Below the pieces are notes generated by a model. The model had not been told where the DNA came from and ran no database searches. It saw nothing but the letters and a program-made list of their open reading frames with translations. A DNA stretch of 64,000 nt, from positions 8,952,616 to 9,016,615 of the forward strand of contig HG738139.1 of the NCBI GenBank assembly GCA_000499405.2. The letters are read 5' to 3'. Positions 48,395-60,960 of this stretch are shown piece by piece; the first letter of the stretch is position 1, and every line of letters begins with the position of its first letter. The translations under genes were made by a program, and so were the position numbers. The DNA is from Onchocerca volvulus (lineage: Eukaryota > Nematoda > Chromadorea > Rhabditida > Onchocercidae).

Positions 48395-48883
48395 ATCAGT
48401 TCTTCCTTTATTGCTAATAAAACAGAATAGTCATACAAAATTGCCGATTGATTTTTGTTGAAACTGCCGATTATTGTAGCTGATATGCGTGGCCAAGAAT
48501 TTGTGTCTAATAATCCGTTAGACGAGAATAATTCTTCTCCAAAATCCGATCCTTATATATCCTTCCGGGACTCCTCCTTTTTTCCTGATCTCCAACTTAT
48601 CGCTTCTTGATTGGTTGATCCTGTCCTGTTTCCCTGTTAATTCGAGCAGCTTTAGGCAATCATGTCTATCATTTCGGCGGGAAACACAGTTATCCTTTAT
48701 TATGAAATATGTTTCCCTTTTGGTGGTGAATCTGATTACCGTTTCGGCAGAAAACATGTTTGTTCTTCTGTTTGGTGTTTTGGAGGGGAACATGTTTACC
48801 GACTTGTTGTTCCATTTGAAACTAAACGCTTAATTGAACTTTACCATCTTTTGTTTATATTAATTTTCAAATTTTTCCGACAC
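48395..48883 (+). repeat. Dispersed TIR-type repeat, copy B, right part
   Basis: Continuation of the older repeat after the BEL insertion. It carries the family blocks CTCCAAAATCCGA, the TTGGTTGATCCTGTC region and CGACTTGTTGTTCCATTTG, and ends TTTTTCCGACAC at 48883. Open frames over this stretch on both strands are not protein-like. Confidence 0.7.
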
Positions 48884-51252
48884 ATGATGAATTGGCATTT
48901 TCCGAGGTGGACCTAAATAAAAAAAATCTTTCTCATTTAACGATCAATTCTTTAGTTGGAAATAATGTTTCATTAAATTAGATCCATTCGGTGTATAAAT
49001 ACTTCATGTCTTTCAGTATTTCATTTCCAAATTTTTGACTGTTGCAAATTAAGCTTTAATTATATTTCCCTTCAAATCGTAGAACTTTTCAAAATTCCTT
49101 CATAGTGCTTGTAGCATCATTGAAAATACGCTGTGGTAGACAAAACACATGCAAAACTCTGTATTGCAAGGTTCGTGCAACTGATTAAACAACCACTGAG
49201 CAACTTGAACTAACCATTCCACAAATTTCATCCGCCATCATTTTATTTGACTATGGGAACTTGCAAAACTGTGAGCAAAGAAGAGGAGTGCAAGGCTGGT
49301 GACATTGGTGACACTGTTTTCATGAAGAAGTGATGGGTGTATCAACACAAAATATATGTAGAAGACAGCATTCAGAGATAAAGTGTCTGATTCAACGACA
49401 TATTTTGCTATATTCAACCTCTTTCAAAGATCGTTGAAATTGCAAGACTATCTTACGATCAAAGCATTACATAGACATTTAGTTCTTATTCCATCCTATT
49501 TTTGTTTCTTAACTTGTATTTGAAATCAAACTTCTTAAAAAGTTTCAGTGAAAACTTATTTATGAATCGGCAATACAACAGTATTAATATCATAATATGA
49601 AAAGCTACTTATAAACAAAAACACAAATATTCATTCGTTAAATAAAATAACTCGAAACAAAAAATGATTCGGATACATAATCGTATTAATTTACTTTCTA
49701 TAACCATTGTTAGACAATTCTTCGGATCTAGCGTGAATTGGTTTTAATTTTTAATGTAAATATATTCCATCACTTCAGAAGTAAAAATTGAAAGTTTATG
49801 AAAATTTGTTTCAAATCATTTTGATTTTGAAATGTGACAGTAAAAGAACTGAAAAAACAAAGTTTATCGATCAACTGCAGTACAGATGGCAAAAATTGTA
49901 CTGTGATAAATTTTAATTTCTTTTATATTCATAAAATTTTTTTATTAAATCAAACTTTCACCTAAAAGCTGACTGTTACATGAAAAGAAAATTATTCGAA
50001 ATTTTTTCAACTCAAGATGAGCTTGTGAAATTAGATAGAGTGAAATATAATGAAAGAGACAATTCTTTGGTTTGCGATAGAAAAGATGCCGAGAATTCAA
50101 GTTAACTTTGCAAAAACTTTGCATAATTTGGTTGAATTTATTAGTTAAAAACTCAGAATTACAAACTAGATTTCGATCATCCGTGATCACTTACTAATCA
50201 ATATTATCTCAGTGCACCCATGTTTAATTAATGAATGATTAATGAATGGCATATTTCTCCTTTTCAGTCACAGCACATGAAGAAAAGAGAGAGAACTTCT
50301 TGCAGTGAAACCTTGCATAACAAATAGATGCACAAATCGAAATTTTTGTGAAATGATTAAAATTTGCCATCTTGTCTGTATCTCTCTGAGCAAAAGAAGA
50401 TGGAAAAATCGATTACTTCTATGGAAATTCATAATTTGAGAATGACTAACTATAAAATACCTCGGATTAGAGGCAATTCTGGACTAGCAAATCCATTTTA
50501 TAAGGATTTGCTTCTGTTTGCTGAGCGATTATAAAAGATGTCATAAACACATTTAAAGATCGGAAATAGATTGTCTGAATTTTTGAGAAATTCCCGAAGT
50601 TGTGAAAATAATCTTTATTTGTAGTTCCTTGCACTTGATATATAAACTTTTGCTACATAAGGTACATAACTCTTTTATTTTTCTTCACTTTGCTATCACC
50701 AATTTTTTGACAATCATAAAAAAAGAAGCAGTTTATATAACCCATCAGCAAAGAGAATGAAGAAAATGGGAAAATTTTGTCAATCTTTCCAGAAACCCAA
50801 GATTTCCATATTTTTAACATCCCAAAAAAAAAAAAAAACTCGGTTCTAAAGTTTCACCAACTTTCACTGAAAAAACAGAAAATTTTTTGTCAATCAGTAA
50901 CAAGAAAAAAAAGACAACCAATTACTGATACTCAAGTTGCTTTTATCTTTTCATATATCCGTTATCATCTATAATATAGCAAGTAAAATGTTTGATTCAA
51001 TTCAACATCCGGAGAACAACAAAATAGAATCGCCTCTTTTTTCTTTTCCTATCAAAAATTTCAAGCAGAAGTGACATTGGCTGGTACTGATAAGAGAAAT
51101 ATTAATCACTTGAACTTTTTCTGCCGTTAAACAAATTAAACAAACCTGTTATGCCTGCGATAGCACCACTGCTGAATATGTAAAAGATAGAAATTCATAT
51201 CACGTGACAGGATGAACAATCAACGAAGAGAAAATCACACTCGTAAAATTTT
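48884..51252. other. Intergenic A+T-rich stretch, no gene seen
   Basis: About 2.4 kb between repeat copies B and C. No exon chain, RNA gene or clear repeat was found. Short frames at 49945-50190 (-) and 50777-50974 (+) are low-complexity and unsupported. Confidence 0.5.
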
Positions 51253-51686
51253 GTTCGGAAAAATCCGAAAGATGTAATTAGAATCTATGGGAATATCTAA
51301 AGATCAAACAGAAGCAAGATGTTTATGAAATCAAAGAATGCAATATAATAAACAAAGAGATGTTAAAGGTCAAATAGCACCGTTACAATAATTGTAAACA
51401 AGTATTATTAAAGATCAAGTAGCGCGACACAGTTTTAAAGGGACCAACAAGCCTTTTAAGGACAAACATGTTTACAGCATAAACAAAGTGACATCGATCA
51501 ATCATGAGGAGACACGTTGGAGTTCAGGTAAGAGGGAATAACCCCGAAAGAATTTAAAAGGGCAGGATTTTGAAGTTAAATCAGCTCAAGTTTTGCACAG
51601 ATCGACGGATCGATAACTTTGGAGTTCAAAGGAACACAGCAGTTTGACAGTTCAAATTGAACAGCATCTCTCGTATTTTTCCGACG
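51253..51686 (-). repeat. Dispersed TIR-type repeat, copy C, inverted
   Basis: Reverse-complement relative of copies A and B. On the minus strand it carries a CAAAATCCTGCCC block, TTAAATTCTTTCGGGG, a CTTGTTGGTCCC block and TTTGACCTTTAACATC, in the same order as copy A. Its two ends are themselves imperfect inverted repeats: GTTCGGAAAAATCCG at the low end and, read on the other strand, CGTCGGAAAAATACG at the high end. This supports a TIR-bounded element rather than an LTR. Confidence 0.62.
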
Positions 51687-54600
51687 ATTTAAGTGAAACT
51701 TTTTTTTTTATTGCTACTCCTTGAAGCTCATCTTTAAAATAAAGGGAAAGGAAAATCGGATCATGGTGATTTTATGTCTATTGCTTAAATTTACGGCTTT
51801 CACTCTGTTTTATTCACTATTTTTTATTCTCATCTATTGTAACGTTGATTTTAGTTGATTGATGCATTTCCAGATTACAGAGAGCTGTATTTATTGACTT
51901 ATTATGTTCTTTATGCTATCATATTTTAAGAAAATTTGCTGCAATATTTATCAGTCAATTTCTTCCATTCTCTCCTTTCTTCTCTTCTCCCATATAATTC
52001 TGAAATAAAATCTGAGATTTGTTAGGACATATATTGCAAATACAAATAAAAAAATTTTTTTTTTAAAGTTATAATAACATACAAGCAATTTCAATCTAAA
52101 AATCTTCCAAGTAGTTACATTTTAATATTGGGAAAACTAAAACCTCATCTAATAATCATACATTGAGAATCACAGTTAGTTTTTTGATATTATGATTTAA
52201 AAAAAATTCTTTTCTCGAAGTTAATTTTTCAGTTGTAAAAATTTTTGAACTCAGGTATTTTTCAATTTTCAACTTCTGATATAAATGATTCCTGTTGATT
52301 CCTTATGTTTCTGAATTGATTGTTATGGTTGTAGAAAAAGTAATTCAACTATATGCCCATTTATTTCAAAAAAAATTTTATTCTCACAAATTTATCTCAC
52401 TGTTCAATATCGGCAGCTTTTGTTTTTTAATTTATTCTGATATGATAAATTTGAAATACAACAAATGAGAAAGAAATGAAATGAAATGATTAAATTTAAG
52501 CTCTTCAATTTTTTTCGAGCTGATATATATTGTTTTGTGCAGTCCAGATTATCGAAGTTAAATCAATTATCATTTCGGGATCTAAGATTTAGCAGCAATG
52601 GATTTCATAGCTTATACATTCGTGCCAAAAAAGTAAGATCAATACAATCATTAAACTTTTTTCTCAGTCCATTTTATTTTTGAAATTCAATAATCTTATT
52701 ATTTTTTCTATCTTTATTGTCCTAATAACGATTAAATTTGAAGCTGTAATATAGGTTATTCTTCGCAAAAGTTATATGAAAAAGATGACATTGCTTTAAC
52801 CGAAATGGATCCGAAATTACCAGTATGGTTAATCATTCACATAAAAAATGCTACTAAAAAAGTATTATAGATATTTGAAGGTGTAAAATATAACCGAAAA
52901 ACATTGATAGATTTTGAATCAATTTTATTGATATCTTTTCTTCCGACTCACGATGTAAACAGACATCTATTCTTTTAAAAACGACTTGACCTCGAATTCG
53001 GATTTATTTGACATGTTAATGTTATTCGGTGGTTTTACTAACTGCTTGATTTATAAATTAACATAACACTGAGTTGCTTTGACCAAGAATAATTCGTGAA
53101 TGGAAAATTCTGCGTTTCAGGTTCTTAAACATCATTAACACTTCAAAAAAAATTGCCTAAAAAATTTTACAAAAGATCAACAGAATTTGTTTGTCTTGAT
53201 ATTTGCATAAAAATTTCCTGAATTTGGCCGGATAATTACATATAGTTAAAGACAGTTCTCATAGTTGTTCTTCGAGAAACTAATATTCTTCAACTTAAAA
53301 TACATTTCACAAAGAATATTCGATTAATTCTGCTATTCTACTTGGAATGCTGCATGTTAAGATTACTGGAGTAATGATTAGTTATAGACTAAACTGAAGA
53401 TAATTTCTCTTTCCCCATGCTGGCTATTTATTTCCAACATTTCTTTGCTTGTTCTTTTGTGTCAACTTAAGTATTTTATACGCAAATTTATTATTTTGTA
53501 TAATTCCTCCATGCGCCGAATATTTCATTATTCTCATTCTGAATGGCGTATTGGCGGAGACACGAGTGCTATTCGCACTTGATAGTTTTAACAACGGAAA
53601 CGAACAAATCAAGACGATCATTTTTTATTCTAACTTTCCAACTTATTGAGTGATATTGTCGGTGACATACTGCCAAATCCTGCACACACTGCCATCGCTT
53701 TGAGAAAATTTATTGAACATCGCAGCCTTTAAAGGTTGATAGCAGCATTGCTGATGAGATAATAACATATGAAATATTTTCGCAGAAGAATTTCTTTATA
53801 AATCAAAAGCTCATAAAGCATTATTGGCGAGAGAAAAGTGACGAAAAGCTAAAAAATGTCTTGATTAAAATGTAAATTGCATTGCTTCTGAGTTTCTATT
53901 ACCATATGCATTATCAATGGTATTTTTATCACCTCCACAGAAAGATATCTCTTCTGTTTCTCGACTCATCAATTAAATTTTAGTATTATCTAAATTCTTC
54001 ATAACTGCACTATAGATCAAAAATCAAAAAATTTTAATATAAATAATCAAAGTAGGAGCACTTCACAGAAATGGCCATTACCGTACTACTTTATTGAAAG
54101 CACCCCTTTCAAATGAAGAATTTATATTGTGCGATTATTGCAACGACAATCAAATTTCTTTTTTCCAGATGCAAAAATTATTGACAGTACTTATTTGAAC
54201 TCTTCCTGAAGGCGATGAGTCAAAAGTTCATTGTTCTAAAAGTCAGAAATTCATACTTCCCCGAAAAATATAATTTTTAACTTCCATGGAAAGTTATTTG
54301 CAAGTAGCTCCATATTTTGTTCAGATAAGTAGTGACCTTCGCAAGGAAAGAAAGCACAACTTTTTGGAAAAACTCAACTCATTGCAGCGGAACATTTCCC
54401 GAGTAAGTATGAAAATTTTGTGCCAGTTACTGCTTTCAGATAATTATTCATGAATGATTCCTTCACGTAATATCTTAATACGCATGGGGTTGAATGAGTA
54501 CAAAGAGTAATGAAGTTTTAATGCTAAGGTTGTTTTAGTTTCATTGCCATTTTTGTATTAGTGTTACTGTTTTGCATCAATATTGAAATTTGTAGCACAA

Positions 54601-55071
54601 GAATCCCTCGAAATAATAGATACTTTAATCTTCGTGAATTTCTGTTACGTTAAAATTTGTTTTTCACCTTAGTTTAGCAATTAAATACAAAAGTGTATTT
54701 TCCTTAAAGATTTTTATCTGATAGGTATATTTATCAATGAATCTCTTGAAATTATTTGCTGTACTTACTAATTCATTGATCAATAAACATTAGAGAACAA
54801 TAACACATTTCAAAATTTTAGATATAATAAATGAGATACACAAATTATTGCGAGTCACAAGAGATTAAGGAAAAATTATATAATATCAGAGGCATGAATA
54901 ATATTTCAGTGAATCAATAATAGTCTAATAAACACAATTTCATTTATTGAAATTTATGCTTTGTAGAATCGATTTGGTTGGAGTAAAATTTCAATTTGGT
55001 TTTGTATTATTAAAAATATTTCCAGCTAAATGAATGACGGATAAAGTTTAATATTATATACTATGATAAGT
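51687..55071. other. Intergenic A+T-rich stretch, no gene seen
   Basis: About 3.4 kb without a recognisable gene. A slightly G+C-richer island at about 53.50-53.61 kb is open on both strands but fits no family and has no convincing splice partners. Confidence 0.45.
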
Positions 55072-55211
55072 TGCGCAACATCAAATATCAATATTCCATG
55101 AAAAACTTTTTCCCACTTCTCTATCATTCTATAGCTCAGTTAAATTTGCCATTTTATCCCTAATTCCACTTTTAAATTTTACTTTACTTTTTGAATATAT
55201 TTAATTTAATC
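55072..55211 (+). repeat. Direct repeat, copy 1
   Basis: About 140 bp beginning TGCGCAACATCAAATATCAA, matched by copy 2 at 55608-55745 with scattered substitutions and small indels. Shared blocks include ACATCAAATATCAATATT, GCTCAGTTAAATTTG and GAATATATTTAATTT. Noncoding. Confidence 0.85.
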
Positions 55212-55607
55212 AGTTTTTCTTTAGTATCACATCCATCTTATTTCTTTTACTTCTTTAAAATATGATTTTAAAAAGTAAAATGATTTCATTCATTTTCGGA
55301 ATTTTGTTGATTTGAAAAAATGTGGAATATCTCTACCAATTAAAAAATAATAAGGCAACATACATCACAAAAGTCCACTATCAAATGAAAGCAATGGAAT
55401 GCTCAGCTTGATGTCCATTTACAGTTTCAATCATTTTTCACAGGTCACATATTTTACCTCAGTAAATTTATCACATTATGAGAAAGCAAGCCAAGTATAG
55501 CGAATAAATAAATGTGAAAATACAAAATGTTCAAATTACCGACATAGAGCATGCAAGAATTTCAGTTTTTCAAACAATTATTACACTGAAACTTTGTCAT
55601 CCACATT

Positions 55608-55745
55608 TGCGCGACATCAAATATCAATATTTTATAAAAAAGTACTTTTTTTCACTTCTTATTCTATTGCTCAGTTAAATTTGTCATTTTATCCTCAATT
55701 CACCTTTAAATTTCATTGCAGCTTTCGAATATATTTAATTTCATT
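55608..55745 (+). repeat. Direct repeat, copy 2
   Basis: Second copy, starting TGCGCGACATCAAATATCAA, 536 bp downstream of copy 1 in the same orientation. The sequence between the copies is not obviously duplicated, so this may be two insertions of one small element or the ends of one longer repeat. Confidence 0.85.
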
Positions 55746-58700
55746 TAAGCTTAGCCTTTAATTAAATACTTAAATTTCAAAGTGTTAAATCTCAAATTTT
55801 AATTCTTTGAATTTCAGTGGAACTGAAAAAACTGAGATTCATGAAATTAAATTCCAAAAGACTGTTTCAATTTCTTTTGTTCCTTTGTAAGAAATGGTCG
55901 TTGATCGCTCATTAAATTTTTATATTAATAATCTTCTAAATCATATTAACAACTTTTGCATACTGTAGAATAGTATGGATGATTGAATCTCCAGGAATCA
56001 CTGAATTCTGCGTTTAAAGTATTGATTGATAGTTAATTTATTTTTATTTGAAATTGAGCGTAAATTGTAAAATGTTAAGTCATAATCGCAAAAAGCTACA
56101 CATAGCATGCTTTATCATATTGTTGCGATAGGCATGATGATTTTAAAGAAGTACGTTATAACTGTCTTTCAACAAAATGTTTGCCGAAAAATCTCTGATT
56201 CTGTTTTTAATCTTAAACAAACTTCCCATTTCTTTTGAAATTAGAAGCATCACATCTATACAAAATGATAATTTTCAAAAAATTGAAGTCCAAGCGACAA
56301 GACTGAATTGAATAATACTCGTTGATTGTGAATTTCAGAGATATGCTATTTCTGAAGATATTCATACTGCAGTGATAAACTTACCAAGCTTTAATGATAA
56401 CATGAACAATAATTGTAATGAATAGTCCTAAATATTGTAGTAAGTGTCAAATTTACTTCACTGGCGAGCTGTTATTCCAGACCTAAGCTAAACGTTTCAG
56501 AATAACCGCTAAGATAGACCATATTTAAAAACAAAGAAAGAAACGATACCGAAAACGAAAAACAAAAAAAGGTGTAAAATAAGGTAAATTTGACAGTCTG
56601 AAATTTGACAAATTTGACACTTGACACTTACCAGAAGCCAGTCGTTAGTCTATTTCATATATTTTTTTTGTTGTATGTTTTAGGTATCATTAATTTCTTT
56701 TGTTTTTAAATTTAGTCTATTTTAACAGTTTTTTTGCAATGTTTGTCTTACACCTAGAATAAAATGAAAGTTTTTAAGAAATTTTACCAGCGAATTTTCG
56801 AAATTCGCTGCCTTTATGCTGATTTGATTCAAACAAAAGGAGTGCTGATATTAGTGACGGTAAACTATGAATCGAATTATAGGATAAAGCAATGAATTTA
56901 CCATTTGACGAAATTGTGAAATATTTGAAATCAATTTTTTTTTACTTCTGTAAAAATGATTTCGTTACTAATTGCAGAAACGTAAACGCGATCATTGTTA
57001 TGAAAGCAATGAACAGAACGATAATAGTATGCCGGACATAACTGTAATTATGGTATTCTTATAATGTCGTACATAACAAAGTTGACATATTTTTTCTTTC
57101 AGAAGCAACAATTAACATATTTTATGAAAGAAATTGACGAAAGTAAGGAATCGAGATTGAATATTACGTGAGAATGACAGGATGGAAGATGCCAAAACGT
57201 ATAACTTTGCATGTGTAACTTCGTGTAATTTATGTTTACGAAGTAGAACTGTTTGTGTAATAGAATAACAGATATTATCACGATCTGAAAAAGAAATGAA
57301 ATTCATAAGGATAGGCTGCATAGTAAGCTCACAGATGCTCATTTCATTTGCCACAGTATTCGAACCTTCAAAAATATACCTTTGCAAGATGTTGTTCAGA
57401 CGCTTCTCTCGTTAAAATTGTTCTTATCAGATGTGACACTTTTGCAACTGAATTAGAAGACAGGCGATTGTATGCTTAGCAAATGAAATCATCGTTTCTG
57501 ATAAAATGCGCATCATTGAGGCGTTGGTGGGAAATGTAATGGTTAGTTTCCTCGTCATTTCGTTTTGTTCCCAGTTCATGCCAGTCATAAATTTAGGTTA
57601 ATTGAATCGGTTAAAAGCGATTATTAGAGAATATCCAAGTAAATTGATCACCGGATTGTTCTTTTCATTGTTGCTCGGAGAGAAGAACATGCTCAACTGA
57701 AACAATGATTCCTTTCTTCTGATATAGATATTCACAAAATAGAAGAATGGAAGAATGAAATCGGTCCCATATTCTGCTTATAAGTTAATTGTATTTAATT
57801 GATTCATGAAAAAGTCTTATATAAACGCATTCATTTTTAAATTAGCTTCAATTACAGCAATGAACTGTTTGCAAAGATGTCATACGGCCAAGCAAAAATA
57901 GTGTGATATGTACTTACTTTTACAGTGATTGTTGTAACATTTTCATCTCGTAAACTTCTAACAGTTTCCTAACACATCGATTTTTAATTGTCAGTCCCAT
58001 CCATCATTTCCTGTCTTCCAGTTTCCTACTTGTAATTATTGAAAATTAAGAAAATAATTTACTAAAGTTGTTTAATGAGTGAAAGAAAACACTGCCTCAT
58101 TTTCTTACTGCCGACAGTTTTTAATCAGTTTTTATAAGAAATTCTGTTTGGAATTGTTGGGTGTTTGTCTATTCTTTATTATTCAATGTCATTTGATCAT
58201 TTTAGGATGATAGCAATAATGAAGTTAAAATAAATTAGTGATAAGATTAAGTATTTCTTATACTGTAATATTTAATAATTTCCGTGAATATTTATCGAGA
58301 ACAAAAAACATTTTCTTCATTTTAAGTTGAAATGAAAATGTATAGTACTGATAATAGCAATTATATTTTGATTTTTTTCTTTTCTCAGGTGAAAATCTAC
58401 TTGCATTTTTCGGATGTTGCATTTCAAATATTGCAAGCATTCGGTTGTATATGTTAAAGATGAGCATACTAAATTGTTATAAATCGTCTTCTTTATGCTT
58501 GACAACTTTTCAGAAATCTTATCGTCACTTAACTGCATCTGTTATTATTTGAAACTTTAAAAATTTCGACAAGATAACTGAATATAATCATTTATCCTTT
58601 AAAATTTGATTAGTTCGGCAACATACTGTAAATATTCATAATATACACTTTAAAGCATAATTGGATTATTCTATTTTCCTTTTTCTAATTGCAACTGAAT

Positions 58701-59436
58701 ATACTGTAGAATTCTCGTATCTTTACAGTACAAAACCAAAAAGTCAAAAAGTTACTGATAAGAAATTTTTTGAAAATTCAATCTCAAGTTGCTAGGATTT
58801 AGATTCTAAAGAACCATGTAAAGACAAATGCCATGCTTGAATTTGCGGTACTTTTGAATTTTTTCATATCTTATAGACGCCAACATTCCAACGAAAGTTT
58901 TGGTAACCTATAACAGGAAAGGCCGGAGAAAATGAAATTGCCAAGAATTTCCTTCAAACTCAAACTACTATGAAATCAGCAAAGCATCACAACCATAAAA
59001 GTATCTAAAAATGCTTTGCGAACCTACCGCAGTCATTTCCATCCAACAACAAAGAAAGAACTTCGGTACCTTTACGCATCTCCTCCCCCAGATACCGTAT
59101 TTTGAAACGGATACCGTACTCCAGCGCGTACCAGAACTAGATCTCTTTTCAATTTCTTCATATCCGTAGGATTTTTCAAGTTTGGACATAAAAGAGCTTT
59201 CTTCATGTTATGAACTTCAAATGAATTTCAAATTGTCCAATCAGCTCGAGTTAGTTAACTAAATGAAAAATAGAAATTTGTGCCATGAATGAATTTTTAT
59301 GTTACTTTGCAAAAATACACAAATCATGATTGTCTGCAAAATCATTGTTTTTACTGAATCAATTCCCTATCTTCCAAACAATTCCATTTTTCAATGAGAA
59401 ACGCTTGTGAGTAGACGTGGCACGACAAACTCGGAA
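55746..59436. other. Intergenic A+T-rich stretch, no certain gene
   Basis: About 3.7 kb. Near 56.59-56.63 kb there is a short run of related units (AATTTGACAGTCTG, AATTTGACAAATTTGACAC). A 73-codon minus-strand frame with an ATG at 59189 (58968-59189) covers a G+C-richer island with duplicated GATACCGTA blocks. It is not recognised and is left uncalled. Confidence 0.45.
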
Positions 59437-59578
59437 TTATTTGCGTGAAATAGTATGTGGGATTTACTATACTCGTTGTTTTTGAAAAATTAATCTGCTA
59501 CAAGTAATTATCATGAAACGCAAAAAAATTATTCTAAAGAGTACAATAAATCTCACATATACTATTTCACGCAAATAA
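59437..59578. repeat. Foldback element (long inverted repeat)
   Basis: Arms of about 29 bases, TTATTTGCGTGAAATAGTAT... at 59437-59466 and its inverse ending ...ATACTATTTCACGCAAATAA at about 59550-59578, separated by about 83 bases. Pairing is perfect over the outer 20 bases and slightly frayed inside. This may be a small foldback or MITE-type element, or a transcribed hairpin; nothing in the sequence decides between them. Confidence 0.85.
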
Positions 59579-60960
59579 CTCTTAGTTTTTATAAACATTA
59601 TACGAAATCTAAAGAACAAGAAATTTTTTGGTCTACAAAAACTAAAAAAAAAGAAAAAAAAACGACTGATAGCACTGAGATCAAGTACAATGAAAATATA
59701 TAGATCAATCATTCTATCGTTAAATTTATTTCCACGCATTGAACTAAAATCCTGAAAATTGTGACATGAATCCTTCCCACTCTTTCTTAATTCTTACTGG
59801 TATGATGCAACAATTTCAAAGAATATCTCGGTACTTTTCCACTTTCAGACCTGAAATTTAGGTAAATAATAGATCTTTTATGTTCAATATTTTTTTTTTA
59901 CACATATTTATTAAGAATTATAGGAACAGAACTTTTTCATATTTATTTGTACAACTTACAGTTATTCAACGATATCAAGTAAATAACAATAACTCAGACA
60001 AAAGTGTTATGTAAAATGGATCATCTTCAATAAGAGAAAGTTTTTGACTTGAAACAATAAAAAAAAGCATCAGAAGTAAATGCTCCTTCTTGATGAAGAA
60101 AGTAATACAGAACACGAGAACATCAAAAATTTAACAAAATGCACTTCATAGTAAGGAAGTCTAACTATACACCGGATGTAAATTTGTCATTCTAAAAAAT
60201 TTACTCAGTAAATCTGACATTTCGAAAATTGGCGGATACGAAGATGCGTAAAATGTAACGTTAAGAATCATATCTGAGATTACCTTCAGACTCAACAACT
60301 CTTCCCAGTTCTGTTTTCGATCTCTCTTTATTAAATGTACAAAATTTTGCTCTATTTGGTAGGAAACATGAACCAATAATTTCCACTTGTTCACGAATTA
60401 TAAGTTAGTTGGAAAGCTAAAAACAATTAAAATTTGATCTATCTTGAAAAGAAAAGCATGGTGTAATTTGAAATATAAAAAAAAAAAAAAAAGTGAAGTT
60501 ATGGCATAAATAAACAGCACAAGTCAATGAAGAGAAAATGTCAAATATTGACTAAAACAAGACGAATTTATTTACATTTTCTTGTACATTCATTATCAGT
60601 AAACAGTAACATAACAGAGATGAAAAATGAATCCCCGAGTTGTTCATTCTTGACAGCTTAAAACTGCATGTCAATAATATTACCACACAATAAGCATATT
60701 AACACATAAATTAATCATCTCTTAATTTCTTAAGGAAAAATGAATGACATCTTATGCAAGACCAAAAGGATTCAAAAAATGGTTAACGAGATTAACACTG
60801 AACTAAAGCATGAATAAAAAAGCATATGGTATTCGTAGTAAAATTATTCAAGCAGATGACATTACTTCACAAAACATTTCTGCTAATCGACTATTTACTT
60901 TTTGAAACTAATCGATTGCTTATTCAATTTCATGCTATTTAAGTAATCATGCAAGAAGAA
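59579..60960. other. 3' flank of the Polycomb-group gene
   Basis: A+T-rich DNA downstream (minus strand) of the PCGF-type stop codon, so its lower-coordinate part is intergenic and the part next to 60961 should be 3' UTR. A TTTATT near 60.57 kb (AATAAA on the minus strand) is a possible but unproven poly(A) signal. No gene seen. Confidence 0.4.

Noticed and set aside
53424..53649. Overlapping open frames on both strands
   Set aside because: Neither strand shows a domain or exon partners; coding status cannot be supported.
58968..59189. 73-codon minus-strand frame with an ATG in a G+C-richer island
   Set aside because: The island has short internal duplications (GATACCGTA) and the peptide matches no family I know; more likely repeat-derived.
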